Part shown: piece by piece, positions 15,615 through 23,867 of the stretch
Layout: every line of letters starts with the position of its first letter
Position numbering within the stretch: the first letter of the stretch is position 1
The notes under the pieces: generated by a model
The model's input: only the letters and a program-made list of their open reading frames with translations
What the model was told of the DNA's origin: nothing
Databases searched by the model: none
Translations under genes and position numbers: made by a program
Origin: Bacteroidales bacterium UBA1714
GTDB taxonomy: Bacteria; Bacteroidota; Bacteroidia; Bacteroidales; Paludibacteraceae
DNA: 38,422 nucleotides
Reading direction: 5' to 3'
Assembly (NCBI GenBank): GCA_002317295.1
Contig: DCIY01000015.1
Location: 1 to 38,422 of the forward strand

Positions 15615-18600
15615 AGAAATTATTAAGTATCTTACTGGTGCTGGGACTCACACTCCCAGCATCAGCTGAGATTGTCCATGGTCGCGTCACTGACGCCGCA
15701 GGGGAGCCCCTGATTGGCGTTAGTGTCGCCATCTCGGGCACTCAGCAAGGAACCATTACCGACATTGACGGTAATTATGAACTGGAGGCTGCCAACATTG
15801 GTGAGTTGGAGTTCTCTTACATCGGTTACAAATCTCACAAAGAAAAAGCCAACAAGCGCGCTGAGATCAATGTAACCTTGGCAGAAGACAATCAACTGCT
15901 GGAAGAAGTAGTGGTTGTAGGTTATGGAACCCAGCGCAAGGCCAACCTGACCGGTGCGGTGGCTTCCGTCAGTATGGAAGATCAGGTAGACAGCCGTCCT
16001 ATCACCAATATCGGTGATGGTCTGCAAGGTGCTACTCCCGGTTTGACGATTACCAACACCAGCGGACGTATCGGTGAAACGCCTCAGTTCCGTATTCGTG
16101 GTGCCGTGGGTACATTGCTCAACGAAAGTGGTAGCCAACCGCTTATCCTGGTGGATGGTGTGGAAATCAGCGATGTATCGATGGTTAACCCAGACGACAT
16201 CAAGGACATTTCCGTCCTCAAGGATGCTGCTTCGTCCTCTATTTACGGTACTCGTGCAGCGTTCGGTGTGATCTTGATTACCACCAAGAGCGGAACCGCA
16301 CTGGATCGTAAGTTCACCATCTCCTACTCCAACAACTTCTCTTGGGCTACGCCTACTGCACTGCCGGAGGCTGCCAAATCCTATGAAGGAGCTTCCATGG
16401 CCCTGCAGGCTCGTAACCGCCGTGTGCCGGGTACCACTGTATTTACCAATTCGTGTGGTCTGACCTGGGATGCCGAGGATATTGAGTATATGAAAGAATG
16501 GGATCGTATGTATTCGGGTTTGGACCTTGGCCAAGAAATGGTATTGGGTCGTGACTTCCTGATTAAGAACGGTGCACCTCACTTCTATCGCAGCTGGAAT
16601 GCCGCTGATGAGTATGTGAAGGACTGGTCGTTCTCTCAACAGCACAACCTGAGTGTCGGTGGAACCGTGGGTAGCACCAACTACTATGTAGGTTTGGGCT
16701 ATATGGGTCAAGGCGGTGTCGTAAAGGTTAACCCTGATGATTACAAGCGTTATTCCATCAATTTCGGTACCGAAACAGACATTAATAAATGGGTACGCGT
16801 GCGCACGAAAGCCTTATATACGCGCACGAATCTGGAGACTCCGTTTAACTTCGGAACCACCTCTTACGATGCCTTGTACTATCTGTATCGCTGGCCGACG
16901 ATTATGCCTTATGGTACTTACCAGGGCAAGCCGTTCCGTAACTCGCTGGCAGAAACTGCTGCAGCCAATATGGATACGGATATCAAAGATTATATGCGTG
17001 TATCCGTAGGTGCTACGTTTACGCTGGGTATACCTGATTTGACCTTGGATGTAGACTATACCTACAACCTGGATAACGAAGACAAGACCATGCGCGGCGG
17101 AACCGTCGGTGGTTGGGACTTCTGGTCAGGAAGTATGTCACTCGTGGACAACTGGGCCAGTGCTTCCCGCAACAAGATTGATCGATATATATGGCATACC
17201 AACTACCATGCCGGTAACGCCGTATTGCGCTACAAACATACCTGGAACGAGGCTCACAACTTCTCGGCATTCTTGGGTTATAATATTGAGTACAAAGAGA
17301 CCGAATATACCAATGCAGAAAAACGTGACCTGTTGGATATGAACAAGGCAGAAATCAGTTTGGCCACCGGTGAAAACTACATCTACGGCAGCCACTCGTC
17401 TTGGGCTATCATGGGTGCATTTGCTCGTGTGAACTATAACTACAAAAACCGTTATCTCGTGGAGTTGAATGGTCGTTTAGACGGTTCATCTCGTTTTCCG
17501 AAAGATCAACAATGGGGCTTCTTCCCATCTGGTTCTCTTGGCTGGGTAGCCAGTGAAGAAAACTTCTGGGAAGTAATGAAACCTTATTGGTCATTCTGGA
17601 AAGTACGTGCTTCTTATGGTTCGATTGGTAACCAGGATATCGGTGACAACCGCTTCCGCTCCATTCTTACTTCGAGTGAATCGGGTTGGCTGATTGGCGG
17701 AACCAATAACCTGACCTTCTCCCTGCCGACCGCTTTGGCTTCAGGCTTTACATGGGAGACGATTAAGACCATCGATGCCGGTACCGACATGCGATTCTTT
17801 AACGATGACCTCGGCCTGACCTTTGACTGGTATCGTCGAATCAACGACGCTATGGTCGTAGGTGGAGAGGAAGTACCTTCCTCCTTCGGTGCCAGCGCTC
17901 CTTATCAGAACGCAGCCCAATTGACGACCAATGGTTGGGAATTGGCTTTGGACTATCACCATCGTTTTGCTAACGGCTTCCAACTCAACTTAACGGCTAA
18001 CCTCAGCGATGCCCGCACCTTCATTACCAAGCACCCTCGTTCGGCTAACTCCGTGATTGACGGTAGCAACTATGTGGGTAAAGAGATCGGTGAAATATGG
18101 GGCTTCACAACCGACCGCTTGTTCCAGGAAGACGACTTCAATGCCGACGGAACACTCAAGTCCGGTATTGCTTCGCAAGCATACTTTGAGAAATCCAGTG
18201 GTTATGGTTATGTCTATGGTCCCGGTGACGTGAAGTACAAAGATTTGGATGGTGATGGCCAAATCACCTGGGGCAAAAAGACTGCCAATGACCATGGTGA
18301 CTGGTCGATTATCGGTAACTCCACTCCTCGCTATGAGTACAACTTCACCATTGGTGCAGAATGGTATGGCATTGACCTGCGTATCTTCTTCCAGGGTGTA
18401 GGTAAGCGTGACTACTGGGCAACCGGTACGATGATGATTCCGGGTTGGAACTTCTCCGAGGGTGCTTACTACGCACACCAAACCGACTATTGGACTCCTG
18501 AGAATACCAACGCCTGGTATCCTCGTCTGACCGAGACCAACCAACCGGGTCAGTATAGCGCAGCAGGCTTTAACTTCCTGTGCCAAACGCGTTACCTGCT

Positions 18601-18853
18601 CGATATGAGTTATCTGCGTCTCAAGAACGTGACTATCGGTTATTCGTTGCCTAAGAAAGTGCTCAAGAAAATGCACTTCGAGAAATTCCGTATCTATTTC
18701 TCAGGTGAGAATATTGCCGAGTTTGATCATCTTGGCAATCTGCCTATCGATCCGGAAACGGCTACTTCTACCGGTGACGGTGGCAGCATGGGTTGGGGAC
18801 GTATTTATCCGTTCACTCGTAAGATGTCCTGTGGTTTGCAAATTGCCCTCTAA
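15611..18853 (+). CDS. SusC/RagA-family TonB-dependent outer-membrane transporter
   Basis: The 1080-residue product has a signal peptide (MKKLLSILLVLGLTLPASA). A carboxypeptidase-D-regulatory-like domain (about 22-95, VHGRVTDAAGEPLIGVSV) is followed by the TonB-box region EEVVVVGYGTQ. The plug domain shows the SusC hallmarks LVDGVEISDVSMVNPDDI and DISVLKDAASSSIYGTRA. A large beta-barrel ends in CGLQIAL. The ATG overlaps the stop of the preceding gene as ATGA, so translation is probably coupled. It should form the barrel of a SusCD 'pedal-bin' complex and import oligomers delivered by SusD. The substrate cannot be read from sequence. The neighbours suggest cell-wall glycan or peptide fragments. 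Confidence 0.95.
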   Translation: MKKLLSILLVLGLTLPASAEIVHGRVTDAAGEPLIGVSVAISGTQQGTITDIDGNYELEAANIGELEFSYIGYKSHKEKANKRAEINVTLAEDNQLLEEVVVVGYGTQRKANLTGAVASVSMEDQVDSRPITNIGDGLQGATPGLTITNTSGRIGETPQFRIRGAVGTLLNESGSQPLILVDGVEISDVSMVNPDDIKDISVLKDAASSSIYGTRAAFGVILITTKSGTALDRKFTISYSNNFSWATPTALPEAAKSYEGASMALQARNRRVPGTTVFTNSCGLTWDAEDIEYMKEWDRMYSGLDLGQEMVLGRDFLIKNGAPHFYRSWNAADEYVKDWSFSQQHNLSVGGTVGSTNYYVGLGYMGQGGVVKVNPDDYKRYSINFGTETDINKWVRVRTKALYTRTNLETPFNFGTTSYDALYYLYRWPTIMPYGTYQGKPFRNSLAETAAANMDTDIKDYMRVSVGATFTLGIPDLTLDVDYTYNLDNEDKTMRGGTVGGWDFWSGSMSLVDNWASASRNKIDRYIWHTNYHAGNAVLRYKHTWNEAHNFSAFLGYNIEYKETEYTNAEKRDLLDMNKAEISLATGENYIYGSHSSWAIMGAFARVNYNYKNRYLVELNGRLDGSSRFPKDQQWGFFPSGSLGWVASEENFWEVMKPYWSFWKVRASYGSIGNQDIGDNRFRSILTSSESGWLIGGTNNLTFSLPTALASGFTWETIKTIDAGTDMRFFNDDLGLTFDWYRRINDAMVVGGEEVPSSFGASAPYQNAAQLTTNGWELALDYHHRFANGFQLNLTANLSDARTFITKHPRSANSVIDGSNYVGKEIGEIWGFTTDRLFQEDDFNADGTLKSGIASQAYFEKSSGYGYVYGPGDVKYKDLDGDGQITWGKKTANDHGDWSIIGNSTPRYEYNFTIGAEWYGIDLRIFFQGVGKRDYWATGTMMIPGWNFSEGAYYAHQTDYWTPENTNAWYPRLTETNQPGQYSAAGFNFLCQTRYLLDMSYLRLKNVTIGYSLPKKVLKKMHFEKFRIYFSGENIAEFDHLGNLPIDPETATSTGDGGSMGWGRIYPFTRKMSCGLQIAL

Positions 18854-18890
18854 GAGTATGAATACACTAATTTAAGAAAGGATGATGAAT

Positions 18891-20675
18891 ATGAAAAATA
18901 GTATAAAAAACCTTCTTCTCTGCTCTTATGGCTTGATGGTTATGGTTCTCATGGCTGGTTGTAACGACTTTTTGAATCAGCCTGTATATGATGATTTCAC
19001 CGATGATGAATACTGGAAAACGGAAGATCAGGCTCGTACGTATATGTACGGCTTCTATCCCACCGCTTTTGCCGGTTACGGCAGTGGCTACAGCCATGGT
19101 CCGTTCCTGATGGGTGAAAGTTCAAATGACGATTATGTATCGGCCAAAGATCAGCTTGATCTCCAACCGACCGTAGTTCCGGAAACGTCCGGCAGTTGGT
19201 CCTTCACGACCATTCGCCGTGCCAATTATGCATATCAATCCGCTGCTCGCATCGATGCCGATGCTGCTTCGATTGCTCACTGGCAAGGTGTGGCTCGATT
19301 CTTCCGCGCAGTGGCTTACAGCAAACTTGTCTTCACTTTTGGCGATGTACCCTGGTATGATCAGATTCCTAAGGTAAGTACCGCTAAGGAAGATTTGGAC
19401 TATCTGTACAAAGATCGCGATTCTCGTACATATGTGGACGAGAAGATCATGGAAGATTATCGTTTTGCTATCGATAATGTACGCGCCAACGATGGTGCGC
19501 TCCAAGTGAATAAGTATGTGGTAGCCGCTATGGCTTCTCGCTATTTGCTTAAGGAAGGTACCTATCTGAAGTATCACGAGATTGACCAAGCCATGGCACT
19601 CAAGTGCCTGAAGATGGCCAAAGAGTGCGCACTGATCGTGATGAATAGTGGTAAGTACAGCATTGCTCCTTCGTTTATGTCCCTGTTTGTCAGCGAAGAT
19701 TTGGGGTCAAATCCGGAGGTATTAATGTCTCGTCACTATGAAGACGGTGTACTCTCTCACTCCACCCTCACCTACTCGTTTACCGAGGCTCAAGGTGGAC
19801 TGAGCAAAGCGCTGGCCATGGCGTTTGTAGCCAAAGATGGTCTGCCTGTATTTGTGAAAAACGAGTTCTGGAATCCGACATCGGAGGAGGACTTCTATGC
19901 CAACCGTGATCCCCGTATGACCTTCACCATGCGTCCTCGCAACTACATCAAGGGTACGGACTGCACGCCTTATGGCTATTCGCTGTCCGGTATCAGTTGG
20001 CGTAAGTTTATGGACGATGAGAATGTGGCTACGGTAAAGTCTACCTGGTCGGGTAGCAAGAACGTAACCGATGCTCCGTGCATCCGTTATGCAGAAGTGC
20101 TGCTCAACTATGCAGAGGCTGCTTACGAGGTAGCACAAATGGATCCGAGTGAGACATTTGGCAACGCTGATTTGGATAAATCCATCAACCTGATTCGTGC
20201 CCGTGCGGATGTCAATCTGCCTGCACTCAAGGTAGAGGGTGACCGTCCTATGATTGGAACAACCGCATTTGACGATCCGATGCGTCTGCAAATCGAAAAC
20301 GAAGCCGATGGTCCTGTGACCTCTTCCATCCTGTGGGAGATTCGTCGTGAACGCCGTGTAGAATTGGCATTGGAAGGTTTCCGTCACGACGATTTGGTTC
20401 GTTGGAAGAAATTGGACTACTTATGGAATGGTTGCAATTCCGATATTCGCTACGGTGCTTATGTGGTACTGAGCAATTATACTCCGGAACAAATCACTAA
20501 TGGTGAAATCGTGCTGGATGATCCTTCGATGACAGAAGGTTTCTTGCTGCGCAACACCTTGGGTCAACGCAATCGTCCTATTGAGCGTAACTACATTGCT
20601 CCGATTCCTTCGGGCCAGATTACGCTATATGAGGCTAAAGGTTATCATTTGTCACAAAATAAAGAATGGCTATAA
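18891..20675 (+). CDS. SusD/RagB-family surface lipoprotein
   Basis: This is a product of about 594 residues. The lipobox LMAGC is followed by NDFLNQPVYDDFTDDEYW, the usual SusD opening and acidic enough for surface export. SusD landmarks include WRGV-like IAHWQGVARFFRAVAYSKLVFTFGDVPW split over the TPR-like part, CIRYAEVLLNYAEAA, and RRERRVELALEGFRHDDLVRWKK. It ends in IPSGQITLYEAKGYHLSQN. In-frame ATGs occur at 18882, 18885 and 18891. The purine-rich AAAGG at 18877-18881 lies nine bases before 18891, which is why that start was chosen. It should be the lid and ligand-binding partner of the SusC just upstream. Confidence 0.93.
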   Translation: MKNSIKNLLLCSYGLMVMVLMAGCNDFLNQPVYDDFTDDEYWKTEDQARTYMYGFYPTAFAGYGSGYSHGPFLMGESSNDDYVSAKDQLDLQPTVVPETSGSWSFTTIRRANYAYQSAARIDADAASIAHWQGVARFFRAVAYSKLVFTFGDVPWYDQIPKVSTAKEDLDYLYKDRDSRTYVDEKIMEDYRFAIDNVRANDGALQVNKYVVAAMASRYLLKEGTYLKYHEIDQAMALKCLKMAKECALIVMNSGKYSIAPSFMSLFVSEDLGSNPEVLMSRHYEDGVLSHSTLTYSFTEAQGGLSKALAMAFVAKDGLPVFVKNEFWNPTSEEDFYANRDPRMTFTMRPRNYIKGTDCTPYGYSLSGISWRKFMDDENVATVKSTWSGSKNVTDAPCIRYAEVLLNYAEAAYEVAQMDPSETFGNADLDKSINLIRARADVNLPALKVEGDRPMIGTTAFDDPMRLQIENEADGPVTSSILWEIRRERRVELALEGFRHDDLVRWKKLDYLWNGCNSDIRYGAYVVLSNYTPEQITNGEIVLDDPSMTEGFLLRNTLGQRNRPIERNYIAPIPSGQITLYEAKGYHLSQNKEWL

Positions 20676-22420
20676 TGAAAAAGAATCTTTTATTTTTAGT
20701 AGTATGCGCTCTTGTGTTGGCGCTCACCGGTTGCGACGAGAAAAAACAAGACTGGTCACGCGTAGAAGCGTTTATTAAGTCACTCAATATCACCAATGCC
20801 GGTATTTCCGGTGGTGAGTCCATTTCGGGTGTGGTAGATAACACCGCCTTGACCGTGACCTTCAATAATGTGCCCGCAGAAACCAATATCACAGCCATCA
20901 AACTCGATGGTAAGTACTCTTTGGGTGCTAAATTGGACACAACCGTATATGATTTTACCAAAGGGGCTGACCCTCAAGCCAAGACATTGACTCAAACGGT
21001 AGGCATCAGCAACTATGGTGATAAGCACAATACGTATGTCGTTACCATTAACCTAAAGGACCCGGAGAATGCTCCGATTTTGGAGAAAATGATTTTGGCC
21101 GATAATGAGGGTAATACCTATGTCGCCAATATCATTGCCGAAGAAGGGACTATCTACCTGGGTATGGAAGGCAAAGGCCAGGCGATTATTCGCAACATGG
21201 TAGTTACGCCGGCCCGCTCGTCGGTGACCTTCTCCAATATCGTTTCAGACAGTATCATTTCCGAAACGACTCCGGGTACACTGACCTTGGACTTCCTGGG
21301 CCTCAAGACGGAGTATAAGATTGACTTTACCTCCGGTTCTGCCGGTGGTGTCGATTGGACCTCTGCTAAGGTGCACGATTTCTCTGTAGCCACCGACAAT
21401 TGCCCCGATTACTTCGCCGGCGAATTGGTTCGTGGTAGTGATTTTGATGGCGAGCATGTACTCATTGTCAGCCGTACAGCAGACCCTGCCGCTACGCCAC
21501 GCTTGCTCAAGGTGAGCGACCTGCTCAACGATGACGCATCCAAGGCTATCATGCTTAATGTCACCGGTATCGAAGGTGGTACCCACCTGGTGAGTGCCGG
21601 TCGTCTGAGTCACGGACATATTTATATCTGTAACCTGAGTACCGGTATCAGTTCGGATCCGATGAAGGTTTATCACTACACCAATGCCAGCGCTGCTCCG
21701 GAAGTAGTTCTGAGTTGGGATGGAACAGGAATTTCCAATGCCGAAGATCCTTATTCGGGTCGTTTGGGAGACAATATCTCCGTTAACCTGGATGAGAATG
21801 GTGATGGTTATGCCTTCTTCTGCAAGCAGGAGCCGGGCGATAAGATTTATCGCTTTACGGTAAAGGGTTGGACCACCTTCTCCGATCCTTATGAGATTGA
21901 CCTGGGTGCCGTTTGCTCGTACTATGGTTATGTCAACGAGGTTCCCGCAGAACCGGGTAATTATGTATTTACCTCGTCGTATGTACCAACCTATCGTCTG
22001 ATGGACAAGGATGGTACTACCCTGTATGAGTTGGAGGTAGACTGGACCACGAATGGTGCCCGCCCCAACCACGGTGTGGACCCGCGCGTGATTGTGTTCA
22101 ACCGCAGTCGTTACCTGTTGTTTACCGTGGCTAACTCCCAAGGTATGCACTGGAACTTTGGTCCGGCACTCTATATATCGGATATCACCGACGGCTTTAA
22201 CACATTGGCTGCGTTCAGTAAACTCGATGACCGTATCTGGGCAGAGGAGTCTGACTACGAACCCGTTTATGAGTACTTCATTGGTTTGGAGGATGGAACG
22301 ACAACTGCTTCTGCCTGCTCTGCTCAGTGTAATGCAGCAGAGATCAACGGCAAACTCGTCGTTTATACTGCCGCTGTCAATGCCGGATTTGCCCTTATCG
22401 AATTTGAGAAAGCGAAATAA
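20675..22420 (+). CDS. Surface lipoprotein in SusE/F position, DUF5018-like N-terminus and propeller-like C-terminus
   Basis: This is a product of about 581 residues. The start overlaps the SusD stop as TAATG. An in-frame ATG nine bases upstream is also possible. The signal peptide ends in LALTGC, and the mature protein begins CDEKKQDW, an acidic surface-export-like signal. Residues about 25-125 (IKSLNITNAGISGGESISGV, then VTFNNVPAETNITAIKL) resemble the DUF5018 beta-sandwich often found after SusD. The rest looks like a propeller, and parts (GEHVLIVSR...PRLLKVSDL, HIYICNLS...DPMKVYHY) resemble the duplicated units of the first gene of the window. I expect it to help glycan or ligand binding at the cell surface. 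A terminator follows. Confidence 0.8.
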   Translation: MKKNLLFLVVCALVLALTGCDEKKQDWSRVEAFIKSLNITNAGISGGESISGVVDNTALTVTFNNVPAETNITAIKLDGKYSLGAKLDTTVYDFTKGADPQAKTLTQTVGISNYGDKHNTYVVTINLKDPENAPILEKMILADNEGNTYVANIIAEEGTIYLGMEGKGQAIIRNMVVTPARSSVTFSNIVSDSIISETTPGTLTLDFLGLKTEYKIDFTSGSAGGVDWTSAKVHDFSVATDNCPDYFAGELVRGSDFDGEHVLIVSRTADPAATPRLLKVSDLLNDDASKAIMLNVTGIEGGTHLVSAGRLSHGHIYICNLSTGISSDPMKVYHYTNASAAPEVVLSWDGTGISNAEDPYSGRLGDNISVNLDENGDGYAFFCKQEPGDKIYRFTVKGWTTFSDPYEIDLGAVCSYYGYVNEVPAEPGNYVFTSSYVPTYRLMDKDGTTLYELEVDWTTNGARPNHGVDPRVIVFNRSRYLLFTVANSQGMHWNFGPALYISDITDGFNTLAAFSKLDDRIWAEESDYEPVYEYFIGLEDGTTTASACSAQCNAAEINGKLVVYTAAVNAGFALIEFEKAK

Positions 22421-22440
22421 ACGCTCTCAATGCCTATAGA

Positions 22441-22476
22441 AAATCCCCGGTTGCACAAAGCAATCGGGGATTTTTG
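22441..22476. terminator. Bidirectional terminator between convergent transcripts
   Basis: AAATCCCCGGTTG (22441-22453) pairs with CAATCGGGGATTT (22461-22473), with one G-U pair, a seven-base loop, T tract on the + side and A tract on the other. It can end both the SusCD transcript and the leftward rpoD transcript. Confidence 0.9.
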
Positions 22477-22500
22477 ATGACGATGGTTTTCTGTTGACCG

Positions 22501-23361
22501 TTATCCCAAATAGGATCGGAGTACTTTGGAACGGGATGAGTCTTGGAGTTTCTTGATGGCTTTCTCCTTAATCTGGCGAACACGCTCACGCGTGAGATCC
22601 AAATCTTCACCGATTTCTTCCAGCGTCTTCTCCGGAACACCTATTCCAAAGAACTTACGCAGGATATCTGCTTCACGAGCGGTCAACAGACCTAAAGCAC
22701 GATCCACTTCACGGGTAAGAGATTCGTTAATCAAACCACGGTCCGCATTGGGACTGTCCTCATTCACCATCACGTCAATGAGACAGTTGTCCTCACCTTC
22801 CACAAAAGGTGCATCCACGCTCACGTGACGACCCGACATTTTGAGAGTGTCGGCAATCTTCTCTACAGGAATGTCCAATACTTCTGCTAACTCTTCTGCA
22901 GACGGCTTGCGTTCATGTTCCTGTTCAAAACGCTGAAAAGCCTTGTTAATTTTGTTGAGCGAACCTACCTGGTTCAACGGCAAACGCACAATACGCGATT
23001 GCTCTGCCAATGCCTGAAGAATGGATTGACGAATCCACCATACGGCATACGAAATAAATTTAAATCCACGGGTTTCATCAAACTTTTCCGCTGCCTTAAT
23101 TAGGCCTAAATTGCCTTCATTGATCAAGTCCGGGAGACTGAGTCCCTGATTCTGATACTGCTTAGCTACACTGACAACGAATCGTAGATTAGCCTTGGTC
23201 AGACGCTCTAACGCAGCGCGATCGCCATTGCGAATACGCCCCGCCAGTTCGACTTCTTCTTCCACCGAAACCAGATCCTCACGACCTATCTCCTGAAGAT
23301 ACTTATCCAGGGAGGCGGACTCACGGTTGGTGATTGATTTTGTAATTTTTAATTGACGCAT
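22501..23361 (-). CDS. rpoD: Primary RNA polymerase sigma factor (sigma-70, SigA/RpoD)
   Basis: The 286-residue product has region 1.2 (SLDKYLQEIGREDLVSVEEE) and a complete region 2 (ANLRFVVSVAKQYQNQGLSL, then GFKFISYAVWWIRQSI). Region 3 (PLNQVGSLNKINKAFQRFEQ) and region 4 with the helix-turn-helix (TLEEIGEDLDLTRERVRQIK) follow. Region 1.1 and the long non-conserved insert of proteobacterial RpoD are absent, which is normal for Bacteroidota and explains the short length. It directs RNA polymerase to the TTTG/TAnnTTTG promoters noted here. No promoter was found between this gene and the tRNA 30 bases upstream, so it is likely co-transcribed with it. Confidence 0.96.
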   Translation of the reverse strand: MRQLKITKSITNRESASLDKYLQEIGREDLVSVEEEVELAGRIRNGDRAALERLTKANLRFVVSVAKQYQNQGLSLPDLINEGNLGLIKAAEKFDETRGFKFISYAVWWIRQSILQALAEQSRIVRLPLNQVGSLNKINKAFQRFEQEHERKPSAEELAEVLDIPVEKIADTLKMSGRHVSVDAPFVEGEDNCLIDVMVNEDSPNADRGLINESLTREVDRALGLLTAREADILRKFFGIGVPEKTLEEIGEDLDLTRERVRQIKEKAIKKLQDSSRSKVLRSYLG

Positions 23362-23391
23362 AAAGTTTAGTTAATGGTCTGTTTATGATCG

Positions 23392-23465
23392 TGATCCGGT
23401 CGGGATTCGAACCCGAGACCCACAGCTTAGAAGGCTGTTGCTCTATCCAACTGAGCTACCAGACC
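23392..23465 (-). tRNA. tRNA-Arg (anticodon UCU)
   Basis: A complete 74-base cloverleaf can be drawn on the - strand. The acceptor is GGTCTGG/CCGGATC with two G-U pairs and discriminator A. The D arm is GCTC/GAGC, the anticodon arm ACAGC-CTTCTAA-GCTGT with anticodon TCT, and the T arm TCGGG-TTCGAAT-CCCGA. The 3' CCA is not encoded. It reads AGA (and possibly AGG) arginine codons. Confidence 0.96.
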
Positions 23466-23499
23466 CTGCCTAATTCGCCTATGTGGGCAAATTAGGGCG

Positions 23500-23531
23500 C
23501 AAAGATACTACAAAAATTTGATTTGTGCAAA
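23500..23531 (-). promoter_or_regulatory. Promoter for tRNA-Arg and probably rpoD
   Basis: Read on the - strand, the -7 element is TATCTTTG (23507-23500) and the -33 element TTTG (23531-23528), with 20 bases between them, a full consensus match. The predicted start is near 23493, about 28 bases before the mature tRNA. Confidence 0.85.
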
Positions 23532-23536
23532 TTTTT
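23512..23536 (-). terminator. AT-rich hairpin after trxA, possible weak terminator
   Basis: AAAAATTTG (23512-23520) pairs with CAAATTTTT (23528-23536) across a seven-base loop. It lies just after the trxA stop and contains the -33 box of the following promoter. The stem is AT-rich, so termination may be partial. Confidence 0.45.
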
Positions 23537-23545
23537 ACTATTTTT

Positions 23546-23860
23546 TTACACAAGTTCTTCAAAAATTTGGGTTAAATCGGGTTTACGGGCTGCTCCTACA
23601 TGGCGATTCACCAACTCTCCCTTTTTAAAGAACAGCATCGTTGGAATATTCATGATACCAAACTGCTCACACAATTCCGGATTTTCATCCACATTGAGTT
23701 TGCCCACACGAATACGTCCTTCATACTCATTGGCCAGTTCTTCCATAGTAGGAAGCATCATCTTACATGGGCCACACCAAGGTGCCCAAAAATCTACTAC
23801 GAGGGGACTTCCCTCTGCCAATAACTCTTGGAAATTGGCATCTGTTACATCAAATGTCAT
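23546..23860 (-). CDS. trxA: Thioredoxin
   Basis: The 104-residue product has the normal thioredoxin length and the active site WCGPC (C29 and C32) in VVDFWAPWCGPCK. Other fold landmarks are KLNVDENPELCEQFGIMNIPT with the cis-proline, and FFKKGELVNRHVGA. There is no signal peptide, so it is a cytoplasmic disulfide reductase. It starts seven bases after the Clp ATPase gene and is the last gene of the leftward operon, so it probably depends on read-through from upstream genes. Confidence 0.95.
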   Translation of the reverse strand: MTFDVTDANFQELLAEGSPLVVDFWAPWCGPCKMMLPTMEELANEYEGRIRVGKLNVDENPELCEQFGIMNIPTMLFFKKGELVNRHVGAARKPDLTQIFEELV

Positions 23861-23867
23861 AGCGTTT

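Noticed and set aside
5551..22420. Starch or other common dietary polysaccharide utilisation locus
   Set aside because: No GH13, GH97, GH43, polysaccharide lyase or sulfatase gene and no hybrid two-component or ECF regulator is present in the visible part, so a standard plant or starch glycan locus is not supported. Genes left of the window could change this.
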